Of a stretch of DNA of 35,049 nucleotides, positions 1-7,129 are shown in pieces (position 1 is the first letter of the stretch; the number at the start of each line of letters is the position of its first letter). The DNA is taken from positions 1-35,049 of the forward strand of contig JAAYGX010000036.1 in assembly GCA_012735585.1 (NCBI GenBank), read 5' to 3'. The translations under genes and the position numbers were made by a program. Source of the DNA: Tissierella sp. Its GTDB lineage: Bacteria > Bacillota > Clostridia > Tissierellales > Tissierellaceae. Under the pieces are notes generated by a model. That model saw nothing but the letters and a program-made list of their open reading frames with translations. It made no database searches and was not told the origin of the DNA.

Positions 1-457
1 CTGTATATCCTCCAAAAAAGGCTAACATTGAAGAAATATTTATTATTTTCCCATATCCAACCTTCATAAATTCTTTAGCTGCAAGTTGACATAATGCAAA
101 AGGAGCTGACAAGTTTATTTCAATTACTTCATCCCAATCCTCCTTTGGGAATTCTTCACTTTTGTGCCTTCTTTGTATCCCAGCTGCATTCAGAAGAATA
201 TCAATACCACCCAGTATATCCACTGCTTCATAAAAGGCCTTTTCTCTGGCTACTGAATCTGCTAAATCAACAGCAATACCCTTACATGTAAACCCACGTT
301 TACAAAAATCCACAGCAACATCTTTTACCTTTTCATTTGAGCCAAATATAACAACCTCAGCTCCAGCTTCCATTAATCCCTCAGCCATTCCATAACCAAG
401 CCCTCTAGTTCCACCTGTTACAATAGCTTTCCTACCTGTAAGGTCAAATAAATTCAT
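1..457 (-). CDS. KduD-like short-chain dehydrogenase/reductase, 3' end outside window
   Basis: An NAD(P)-dependent oxidoreductase of the classical SDR family, most like 2-deoxy-D-gluconate 3-dehydrogenase (KduD) or gluconate 5-dehydrogenase. The first 152 residues are in the window. They show the cofactor motif TGGTRGLG near residue 14, the NAAGIQRR segment typical of KduD-like enzymes, and NISSM, whose second Ser sits where the catalytic Ser is expected. The Tyr-x3-Lys part lies beyond the left edge. The ATG at 455-457 follows a GGAGGG site and lies 30 bases after the isomerase gene at 488-1288, so it is probably the next gene of the TRAP operon. It is a paralogue of the SDR at 4232-4990. 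The sugar-acid substrate is inferred from context only. Confidence 0.88.
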   Translation of the reverse strand, partial: MNLFDLTGRKAIVTGGTRGLGYGMAEGLMEAGAEVVIFGSNEKVKDVAVDFCKRGFTCKGIAVDLADSVAREKAFYEAVDILGGIDILLNAAGIQRRHKSEEFPKEDWDEVIEINLSAPFALCQLAAKEFMKVGYGKIINISSMLAFFGGYT

Positions 458-487
458 AATATCCCTCCATTTTAAAAATATGCTTAG

Positions 488-1288
488 TTAACAATCCTTA
501 AAAACTGGATCTAATATTGCCAAATCATATCTTCTACTTTCTGGTCTGAATGCAGCAAGAACCCAAAAATATGTATTTCTCGTTCCTGGACTAGCTACAG
601 TTGGATGATAACCACATGGTGCTTGAACCATCGTACCTGATTGAACAGTATGGGTTACTATATCCTGTATTTCACCACTATTTAAATAGCTAATATGAAA
701 TCCAAATCTTGGTGCTGGCATATCAAAATAACAATAAACTTCCTCTAAATCCTTTTCATGTTGATGTGGTGGCCAACTTGTCCATGCTCCCTCTCCACCC
801 CATGTTAACCCTGCTAATAGCCTTGAAGCTGAATCCTGTGGTGACAATGTAAACATTACTTCACGTTGTCCAGTACCCGAACCATGAATTTGATGGATAT
901 CACCAATTGGCAATGTAGCATCATATTTTCTAAAAGAAGGCTCCCCAATCCCTTCATATTTTGCTCCCGCAATATAGAATAAACACTCAGTTATTGCAGT
1001 AATCTTGATGGAACTATTTGCTGGAATATAGAATGAATCAAATCTTTCCATTTCTTGATCTAAAGTAGAATGTTCACTTAATATAGCCTCTCCATTTAGT
1101 AAAACTGGATGTAACTCTAAACCTTCTGATGATAATGTATATGACTCTCCTTTTAGTAAATTTAATCTGAAAACATGAGCCACTTGACAGTCCGATGTCT
1201 CTGGCACGATAACCTTGTGAAATCCAGGTGCATTAGGAGATTCTACTCTCCAATTTTCCATACGCTCTTTGTTATTTTTATTACTCAT
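488..1288 (-). CDS. KduI/IolB family sugar isomerase (bicupin)
   Basis: A 266-residue protein of the KduI/IolB fold, which includes 5-keto-4-deoxyuronate isomerase (pectin/uronate breakdown) and 5-deoxy-glucuronate isomerase (inositol breakdown). The C-terminal cupin carries HQH (H175, H177), EE (182-183), EVYCYF and GYHP (H228), matching the metal-binding His-x-His...Glu...His set of the family. EVYCYF resembles KduI, while the double Glu and the PPH context resemble IolB, so the subfamily is open. GGAGGT stands 9 bases before the ATG. It follows dctM by 28 bases and precedes an SDR gene by 30, so it belongs to the TRAP operon. No other inositol gene is visible, which favours a uronate or aldonate role. 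Confidence 0.82.
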   Translation of the reverse strand: MSNKNNKERMENWRVESPNAPGFHKVIVPETSDCQVAHVFRLNLLKGESYTLSSEGLELHPVLLNGEAILSEHSTLDQEMERFDSFYIPANSSIKITAITECLFYIAGAKYEGIGEPSFRKYDATLPIGDIHQIHGSGTGQREVMFTLSPQDSASRLLAGLTWGGEGAWTSWPPHQHEKDLEEVYCYFDMPAPRFGFHISYLNSGEIQDIVTHTVQSGTMVQAPCGYHPTVASPGTRNTYFWVLAAFRPESRRYDLAILDPVFKDC

Positions 1289-1316
1289 ATTATATTTACC
1301 TCCATATATTTTTATA

Positions 1317-2594
1317 TTAATTTAGTAAAAATGTACTAACCGTTGGAACTAATACAACTACAAGGAATATGAATATATATCCAATGAAGAATGGTAGTTG
1401 CCCTTTTGATATTTCTCCCATTTTTAGTTTAGATACACTAGCTGCCGAAAATATGTTAACTGCAACCGGTGGTGTCATTGTTCCAATTACGTTTGAAATT
1501 GAAACTATCATACCAAAGTGAATTACATTTATTCCTAGACTTTGGGCTATTGGCCATAATATTGGCACCATCAGTACCGCTGTTGCAATTCCCTCTAAAA
1601 AGGTTCCAAAGATTAACAGTACAATAGCAACTATAATAGAAAACATAAATGGACTAAGATTCATTGCTACAATCGCATCCACTAACTGTTTAGAGATTCC
1701 CGCATATGAAAATAGCCAAGAGAATGCAGTAGACGTAGCAATAATGAATAAAATCATTGCCGAACTCTTCGCAGAATTTAAGAATATTGGTATTAATTCC
1801 TTTGGTCTAACCTCTTTATAAATAAATAATGCTACTATTAAAGACCAAACAACTGATATTGCTGCTGATTCTGTTGGAGTCAAAACACCTGAATATATAC
1901 CACCTAAAATAATAATCGGTAACATTAAAGCTGGAATTGCATTTATAAAATTCGAAAAGAAATCCTTGAAATTAAGCTTCTGGCTAGATTTTGGCCAATT
2001 TTCTTTTTTGGCAACTACCAAAACTACAATCATCAAAGTAGCCATTATTGTAAACCCAATGAACATACCAGATTTAAACATATCACCAACAGATGCACCT
2101 GTTAATGTTGCATATACAACCATAATTATACTTGGAGGAATAATAGGACCCAATCCACCTGAAACTACTAACAGACCCGCGGTTCTTTCTGGTGGATACC
2201 CTAAATCAACCATATCATCATAGAGCATTGAACCTATTGCAATAACGGTTGCAGGTGCAGAACCCGACAATGCCGCAAAGAAAGCGCATGCTAATATCAG
2301 TGTATGTGCCATCCCACCCCGTACCCCACCTACAATTGAGTTTGCAAACCCTACCAGACGTCTAGATATTCCACCTTTTGTCATAATGTTTCCCGCTAAT
2401 ACGAAAAAGGCAATGGCCATAATAGAAGTAGATTCTAAACCACCGAATATTCTTTGTGCTATAACAGAAATAGAAACGGTAATATCTGGGCTAGCTAAAA
2501 TAGTAATCATAGTTGCTGCTCCTAACGACAAAGCAATTGGAACACCAATAACTAAGAGAACTGCAAATGCGCCAAAGAGAATTATGCCTGTCAT
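1317..2594 (-). CDS. dctM: TRAP transporter large membrane subunit (DctM)
   Basis: The 425-residue ion-coupled transport subunit of a tripartite ATP-independent periplasmic (TRAP) transporter, with a dozen or so hydrophobic segments. Family hallmarks are the N-terminal GVPIALSLG, GGISRRLVGFANSIVGG near residue 73, SGSAPATVIAIGSM near 109 and GPIIPPSI near 149. The start ATG overlaps the last base of the dctQ stop codon, with GGAGGTG five bases upstream, which implies translational coupling. Together with DctQ (2594-3097) and the binding protein (3185-4198) it forms a complete importer. The cargo is probably the sugar acid used by the flanking dehydratase and dehydrogenase genes; TRAP systems carry organic acids, including uronates and aldonates. 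Confidence 0.96.
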   Translation of the reverse strand: MTGIILFGAFAVLLVIGVPIALSLGAATMITILASPDITVSISVIAQRIFGGLESTSIMAIAFFVLAGNIMTKGGISRRLVGFANSIVGGVRGGMAHTLILACAFFAALSGSAPATVIAIGSMLYDDMVDLGYPPERTAGLLVVSGGLGPIIPPSIIMVVYATLTGASVGDMFKSGMFIGFTIMATLMIVVLVVAKKENWPKSSQKLNFKDFFSNFINAIPALMLPIIILGGIYSGVLTPTESAAISVVWSLIVALFIYKEVRPKELIPIFLNSAKSSAMILFIIATSTAFSWLFSYAGISKQLVDAIVAMNLSPFMFSIIVAIVLLIFGTFLEGIATAVLMVPILWPIAQSLGINVIHFGMIVSISNVIGTMTPPVAVNIFSAASVSKLKMGEISKGQLPFFIGYIFIFLVVVLVPTVSTFLLN

Positions 2595-3097
2595 TACTTC
2601 ACCTCCAAATCAATATCATCATTATTAAATCCTAAAATCATCGATACCAATGCAGTTCCCTGTACCAATGTAATAATTGCAAAACTAATCGTTAATGATG
2701 CATATGGAATTGACATTGGAAGCCCTAATGCTGGAGAGGTTTGTCCAGTCTTAATTTGCATTTGTACCATTCCAATAGAACTATTAAAAATAGATACTGA
2801 AAATAAAACAACAACAGCCTTAGAGATAATTCTAACAATTTTCCTTGCCATACCCTTTAGACTATCTACTACACCTGTAACTGCAATTTGTGTTCCATCT
2901 CTTAAACCAATCTCTGTTCCTATTAGGACCATATAAATCATGCTATAAACCGCTGCTTCTTCAAACCATGCTATGGGTAATTTCAAAAAATTCCGATTGA
3001 CTACCTGCGCAAAAGATGCAACTATCATGATTGAAAAGGCAACAACCATAAGCATATTTTCAATTTTTTCAAAAATAGACAGTATTTTTTTCATCAT
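2594..3097 (-). CDS. dctQ: TRAP transporter small membrane subunit (DctQ)
   Basis: A 167-residue membrane protein with four hydrophobic segments, the usual size and layout of DctQ. The segment NRNFLKLPIAWFEEAAVYSMIY splits into the family features NR, a conserved W and the EE pair near residues 34-47. It is needed for contact between the binding protein and DctM. It sits between dctP and dctM and shares one base with dctM. An intercistronic hairpin at 3129-3146 separates it from dctP, a common way to make more binding protein than membrane subunits. Confidence 0.93.
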   Translation of the reverse strand: MMKKILSIFEKIENMLMVVAFSIMIVASFAQVVNRNFLKLPIAWFEEAAVYSMIYMVLIGTEIGLRDGTQIAVTGVVDSLKGMARKIVRIISKAVVVLFSVSIFNSSIGMVQMQIKTGQTSPALGLPMSIPYASLTISFAIITLVQGTALVSMILGFNNDDIDLEVK

Positions 3098-3128
3098 ATC
3101 CTCCTACAATCCTATGGATTTAATCGTT

Positions 3129-3146
3129 GACCACCGAATGGTGGTC
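3129..3146 (-). terminator. Intercistronic hairpin between dctP and dctQ
   Basis: A perfect 7-bp stem GACCACC/GGTGGTC with a GAAT loop lies in the 87-base gap between dctP and dctQ. It has no T-run, so it looks like an mRNA-stabilising or partial attenuation hairpin rather than a full terminator. Such a structure would favour high dctP mRNA relative to dctQM. Confidence 0.5.
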
Positions 3147-3184
3147 TACATACTAAGTTAGACATTTAATTCTTATAATTTGAT

Positions 3185-4198
3185 TTAATTTGCTTTAAGT
3201 ACTTCATCGACAACAGCTTGCCATTCTGGATCAAAAGTGTATCCTTTCTCTACTGCCATCTTTTGATATGCTCTCTTTAAACTACTTTTATCAATCTCAT
3301 GAAATTCTACGCCTAGTTCCTTCAATTCTACTTCCGCTTCCTCATTTGCTTCTATTAGATATTCTCTTTGAGCATCACATCCTCTTTTAACCGCATCTAA
3401 AAACGGCTGTTGGAGCTCTTCTGGAATCTTATTCCATGCATTATCAGACATTGTAAGTAAGATGTATACGAATGCATGATCTGTGTAAGTTATATTTTTG
3501 GTAACTTCATAGAAACCATTTGCTAGTGCATTTGATACTGCATTTTCCGCCGCATCAATTGTACCTTGTTGAAGAGCAGTAAATTGCTCACTTGCTGCCA
3601 TAGATGTTGGCATAGCACCGAAGGATTCAAATGCTCCCATATGGAACTGATTTTGCATTGTACGTATTTTTACACCTTGGAAATCCTCTATTGAAGTTAC
3701 AGGATTTTTGGAGAAGACATTTCGAAATCCTGATTCCATATAGCCAATTACATGAAGTCCCAAAGCATTAGCTTTTTCCTGAATTAAATCTCCTAATTCA
3801 CCATCCACTGCCGCATGAGCTTGGTTAGCGTTTTCCCAAAGGTAAGCTTGATCTAGAATATTCATTTCTGGAACCCAGTTTGTCAATACTGAGTTTGCTG
3901 CTGTAGCAATATCAAGGTCACCAGACATTGCTAACTCAACAGTGTCACGTTCTCCACCTAGAGATCCACCTGCCACTACTTCTATTTGAATCTTTCCGTC
4001 TGTTGCTGCAGATACTTCTTCCGCAATCTTTTGTGCACCTTTGTAATAGTTTGTAGTTTCATTATCTACCATTGCTAATTTAAACTTGATTGTATCTGGT
4101 GCGTCTGTACCTGTCTCTATTGCACATCCCACTAATGTTGTTAAAACTAAAACTAAAGATAAAACAAATGCAATTAAACCCTTTTTACCATTTTTCAT
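3185..4198 (-). CDS. dctP: TRAP transporter substrate-binding lipoprotein (DctP family)
   Basis: A 337-residue extracytoplasmic binding protein. The ATG at 4196-4198 is chosen over an upstream TTG at 4231 because AAAGGAG lies about eight bases before it and a normal signal peptide follows. The N-terminus has KKGK, a hydrophobic stretch and the lipobox LVGC, giving lipid attachment at Cys25. The mature part has DctP features: GGSLGGERDTVELAMSGDLD, then FRNVFSKNPVTSIEDFQGVK with the conserved Arg that binds the carboxylate, and IRTMQN. It starts 33 bases after the SDR gene and precedes dctQ. Uronate- and aldonate-binding DctP proteins are common in such loci; the exact ligand cannot be read from sequence. 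Confidence 0.94.
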   Translation of the reverse strand: MKNGKKGLIAFVLSLVLVLTTLVGCAIETGTDAPDTIKFKLAMVDNETTNYYKGAQKIAEEVSAATDGKIQIEVVAGGSLGGERDTVELAMSGDLDIATAANSVLTNWVPEMNILDQAYLWENANQAHAAVDGELGDLIQEKANALGLHVIGYMESGFRNVFSKNPVTSIEDFQGVKIRTMQNQFHMGAFESFGAMPTSMAASEQFTALQQGTIDAAENAVSNALANGFYEVTKNITYTDHAFVYILLTMSDNAWNKIPEELQQPFLDAVKRGCDAQREYLIEANEEAEVELKELGVEFHEIDKSSLKRAYQKMAVEKGYTFDPEWQAVVDEVLKAN

Positions 4199-4231
4199 TT
4201 TTCTAATCTCCTTTTTCTTGGTTAAAACCAA

Positions 4232-4990
4232 TTATTTTATCAAATATCCACCATCAACTGGTATGATTGCTCCATTGACATAATCACTAGCTGATGATGA
4301 TAAGAACAAAGTAATTCCCTTCATATCTTCTGGTGTTCCCCATCTTTGTGCGGGAATTCTACTAGAAATTTGATTGTACCTTTCCTCATTCTCAATAATT
4401 GCCTCATTCATTTCGGTTGACATATATCCAGGTGCTATAGCATTAATATTTATACCTCTAGAAGCCCAATCATTAGTTAACTCTTTAGTTAATTGAGCAA
4501 CCCCACCCTTTGCAGCTGAATACGCTGGTACAGTTTGTCCACCAAAAAAAGATGCCATAGCTGCTATATTAATAATTTTTCCGCTTCCTTTCTTAAGCAT
4601 TATTCTACCTGCTAATTGACACATTATAAAAACGGAATTTAAATTGACATTCAATACTTCATCCCATTCTTCTATGGGAAAGTCTTCGGCACTATATCTA
4701 CGCTGAATCCCTGCTGCAGTTATTAGAATATCTACCTCTCCATTAAGGTGTTTTATTGCCTCATCAAAAGCCCTATAGTTTTCATCCCTTTTACTCAAAT
4801 CTGCTTTAACTCCATAGCTTTTAAAACCTAGTTTCGTAAACTCCTCAACTGTTTTAAACACTCCGTCGGAAGATCCAATTATTACAACTTCGCACCCAGC
4901 TTCTAGAAGCGCCTCCGCCATCCCACGCCCAAGTCCCCGTGTACCTCCAGTTATAATTGCTTTTTTATCTTTAATATTAAATATGTTCAC
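4232..4990 (-). CDS. KduD-like short-chain dehydrogenase with the catalytic Ser replaced by Ala
   Basis: A complete 252-residue SDR. TGGTRGLG (14-21) binds NAD(P), TAAGIQRR (91-98) is KduD-like, and YSAAK gives Tyr157 and Lys161. The residue 13 before Tyr157, normally the catalytic Ser (as in NIASM of KduD), is Ala144 in NIAAM; Ser147 lies three residues later. The paralogue at 1-457 keeps Ser there. By context it would interconvert keto and hydroxy sugar acids next to the ManD-like dehydratase, 46 bases upstream. The Ala may reduce activity or mark a different chemistry. The dehydrogenase assignment is firm; the substrate is inferred. Confidence 0.9.
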   Translation of the reverse strand: MNIFNIKDKKAIITGGTRGLGRGMAEALLEAGCEVVIIGSSDGVFKTVEEFTKLGFKSYGVKADLSKRDENYRAFDEAIKHLNGEVDILITAAGIQRRYSAEDFPIEEWDEVLNVNLNSVFIMCQLAGRIMLKKGSGKIINIAAMASFFGGQTVPAYSAAKGGVAQLTKELTNDWASRGININAIAPGYMSTEMNEAIIENEERYNQISSRIPAQRWGTPEDMKGITLFLSSSASDYVNGAIIPVDGGYLIK

Positions 4991-5036
4991 TAGTTCTCCT
5001 CCTTATATTTTAAAATTAAGAATATTTGTTAGTTAT

Positions 5037-6284
5037 TTAAGGTGTATGGATTGTACCATCTATTGATCTTGTCTGAGTCCAAGTGGTTACAGTATTTTCA
5101 CATGGATATTTTACTGCTGCCTTTTCATTAATTTCTATTCCAATACCTGGCTTTTCGTTAGGATATACATATCCTTTCCTATATTCAGGAACTCCTGAAA
5201 AAACTTCTAATAAAGCATCCTTCGGTCCTTTTAACTCTTGAATTACAAAATTTGGAGGTTCAGTTCCTGACCATTCTTGTATTCCAAAGTTATGAGCAGT
5301 GATTCCTAAATGGATATTTGCAGCATGGCCTATAGGCGACATATCTCCAGGTCCATGCCATGCAGTTCTCACCCCAAATTGCTCAGCAAAAACTTGTAGT
5401 TTTCTTGAAGGTGTAATACCACCTATTTGACTCATATGGACCCTGATATAGTCAATTATCCTTTCAATAATTAGAAATTTCCATTCATAGGGGTTATTAA
5501 ACAACTCCCCTTGTGCTAATGGTATAGTAGTTTTTTGTCTTAATTGTCTTATCCACTCTCCCTGCTCCAATGGAATTGCATCTTCAAGAAAAAATAAATC
5601 AAATTGTTCTAATTCCCTTGCAAATTTGATAGCATCAATTGGTGCTAAACGCTCATGTACATCATGGCAAAGTTCTACATCATATCCAAATTTGCTACGT
5701 ATGTCTTCAAACAATTTAATAGTATCTCTCATATATTTCTTAGAGTTAAGATATACACCATCTTGAGAACCCAGAGGGGACTCTTTAGGTGCCTTACCAT
5801 AAAACCCACCACCATAGCCACCACTTTGACATCTGATGTGTGTTATGCCTTGCTCCTTATACTTACTAATATTCTCACACAGTTCATTGAAATCGTTTCC
5901 ATCAGCATGTCTATAAATTGGCACTGCTTCTCGTGATTTACCACCAAATAATTGGTATAATGGCATATTAGCCATTTTTCCCTTTATATCCCACAATGCC
6001 ATATCAACACCTGAAATAGCATTATTAACCACAGGCCCATTTCTCCAATATGCATTATTATGCATAAGATGCCAAATATCTTCAATATTAGCCACATCTC
6101 TACCTACAAGTAAAGGCTTCAGATAATCATCAATCAAACCCTTAATGGCTAAATGTCTATATGCAAACGTTGCACATCCTAGTCCATATAACCCAGGTTC
6201 TGTCGTTTCTACCTTCACCACAACTAGGTTGATACCTTCAGGAGCAGTAAAAATTGTTCTTATGTCTCTTATTTTAGCTACCAT
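5037..6284 (-). CDS. Mannonate/gluconate dehydratase-like enolase superfamily protein (ManD/RspA family)
   Basis: A 415-residue mandelate-racemase/enolase family protein of the ManD (RspA) subgroup, which dehydrates D-mannonate and/or D-gluconate to 2-keto-3-deoxygluconate. Visible features are RNGPVVNNAISGVDMALWDIK (81-101), HDVH (Asp208, His210), LED (Glu234), GE (Glu260), WHGPGDMSPIGHAAN with His310, and QEW (Glu337). These supply the three acidic Mg ligands and the catalytic His residues; a Gly-rich loop with Tyr157 is also as in ManD. The length is normal. It is first in the run ManD-SDR-dctPQM-isomerase-SDR. An inverted repeat at 6314-6346 just upstream is the likely GntR operator. Some family members are poor dehydratases, so the true substrate may differ. 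Confidence 0.88.
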   Translation of the reverse strand: MVAKIRDIRTIFTAPEGINLVVVKVETTEPGLYGLGCATFAYRHLAIKGLIDDYLKPLLVGRDVANIEDIWHLMHNNAYWRNGPVVNNAISGVDMALWDIKGKMANMPLYQLFGGKSREAVPIYRHADGNDFNELCENISKYKEQGITHIRCQSGGYGGGFYGKAPKESPLGSQDGVYLNSKKYMRDTIKLFEDIRSKFGYDVELCHDVHERLAPIDAIKFARELEQFDLFFLEDAIPLEQGEWIRQLRQKTTIPLAQGELFNNPYEWKFLIIERIIDYIRVHMSQIGGITPSRKLQVFAEQFGVRTAWHGPGDMSPIGHAANIHLGITAHNFGIQEWSGTEPPNFVIQELKGPKDALLEVFSGVPEYRKGYVYPNEKPGIGIEINEKAAVKYPCENTVTTWTQTRSIDGTIHTP

Positions 6285-6313
6285 AACCTTCCCCCCATAA
6301 TTTTAATAATTTT

Positions 6314-6346
6314 GAACTTGTCACACATTAGTCGTCTGACAAGTTC
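6314..6346. promoter_or_regulatory. Predicted GntR operator upstream of the ManD-like operon
   Basis: A perfect 10-bp inverted repeat, GAACTTGTCA ... TGACAAGTTC with a 13-base spacer, lies 30 bases upstream of the ManD-like start. It contains GTCTGACAAGTT (6334-6345), which recurs exactly at 7090-7101 upstream of the GntR gene. Palindromes with a TTGTC...GACAA core suit an FCD-type GntR dimer. It could also act as a weak terminator for the GntR gene, but there is no T-run. Confidence 0.6.
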
Positions 6347-6363
6347 GTTTAAAAATTTACTTT

Positions 6364-7035
6364 TTATTCTTTTAAATCATCTATGGACTTTTGAATATGT
6401 TCTTTCATTAATTTTTTTACTAATTCAATATCTCTGTTTTCAAATGCATCTAGAATTAATGAATGATAATATATGCCATCTTCATAACCAAAGAGTTCAT
6501 TCATATCTTTATGATTTTGCTCTTTTTGAGTAAAGAAGTCACTTAGCGAATTTTCGATAATATGATTTCCAGTAGCTTTTGCTATTTCTGCATGGAATGC
6601 CATATCATTTTTTACAAATTCCTCTGATTTTCCTACACTGTTTTTCATATTTTCAAGATATCCCCTTAATTTTTGTAGGTTCGCTTCTGTAATATTTTTA
6701 GCTGCTAGCCCAGCACTTTCTACTTCAACTATCAATCTAAACTCTAAAACCTTTTCCAGATCATAATAATCATAATGTTTGGTTCGGACTAAACTACTAT
6801 TAAATATATCTAATCTATCTGATTTTATAAAAGTACCAACACCATGAAAAGTCTCCATCATACCTATTGCAATAAATTGCTGTATTGCGGCACGAATGCT
6901 AGCCCTGCTCACACCTAATATTCCCGTCAATTCATTTTCAGAAGGTATCTTATCCCCTAGTTTCCATTCTCCATTTTCAATATTCTTTTTAAAATACTCA
7001 ATAACCTGTTCTGTAATATTACTTTTCTTTATCAT
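6364..7035 (-). CDS. GntR family transcriptional regulator, FCD subfamily
   Basis: A 223-residue regulator. Residues about 5-70 form the winged helix-turn-helix of GntR proteins (IPSENELTGILGVSRASIR, then a wing with GVGTFI). The rest is an all-helical FCD effector domain with DMAFHAEIAKATGN, whose Asp and His belong to the usual metal/ligand pocket. FCD regulators commonly sense sugar acids and repress adjacent catabolic genes. It lies between the IlvD/Edd-type gene and the ManD-like operon, each at under 100 bases, and its own upstream region carries the same 12-base box as the operon. Autoregulation and induction by the transported sugar acid are inferred. Confidence 0.93.
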   Translation of the reverse strand: MIKKSNITEQVIEYFKKNIENGEWKLGDKIPSENELTGILGVSRASIRAAIQQFIAIGMMETFHGVGTFIKSDRLDIFNSSLVRTKHYDYYDLEKVLEFRLIVEVESAGLAAKNITEANLQKLRGYLENMKNSVGKSEEFVKNDMAFHAEIAKATGNHIIENSLSDFFTQKEQNHKDMNELFGYEDGIYYHSLILDAFENRDIELVKKLMKEHIQKSIDDLKE

Positions 7036-7089
7036 GCTTAGCTCTATTCCTTTAAGTATATTTTCCCAAACTTAAATTGATTGTAGCAT

Positions 7090-7101
7090 GTCTGACAAGT
7101 T
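7090..7101. promoter_or_regulatory. Second copy of predicted GntR operator
   Basis: GTCTGACAAGTT lies about 55 bases upstream of the GntR start, in the gap after the IlvD/Edd-type gene. It is identical to the box at 6334-6345. Its core TGTCTGACA is itself an odd-length palindrome. Confidence 0.55.
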
Positions 7102-7129
7102 AATGCAACCTTTTTTTATAAAATTCAAT

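Noticed and set aside
4196-4231. Upstream TTG start for the TRAP binding protein
   Set aside because: It would add 11 residues before the signal peptide and lacks a ribosome binding site, whereas AAAGGAG precedes the ATG at 4196-4198.
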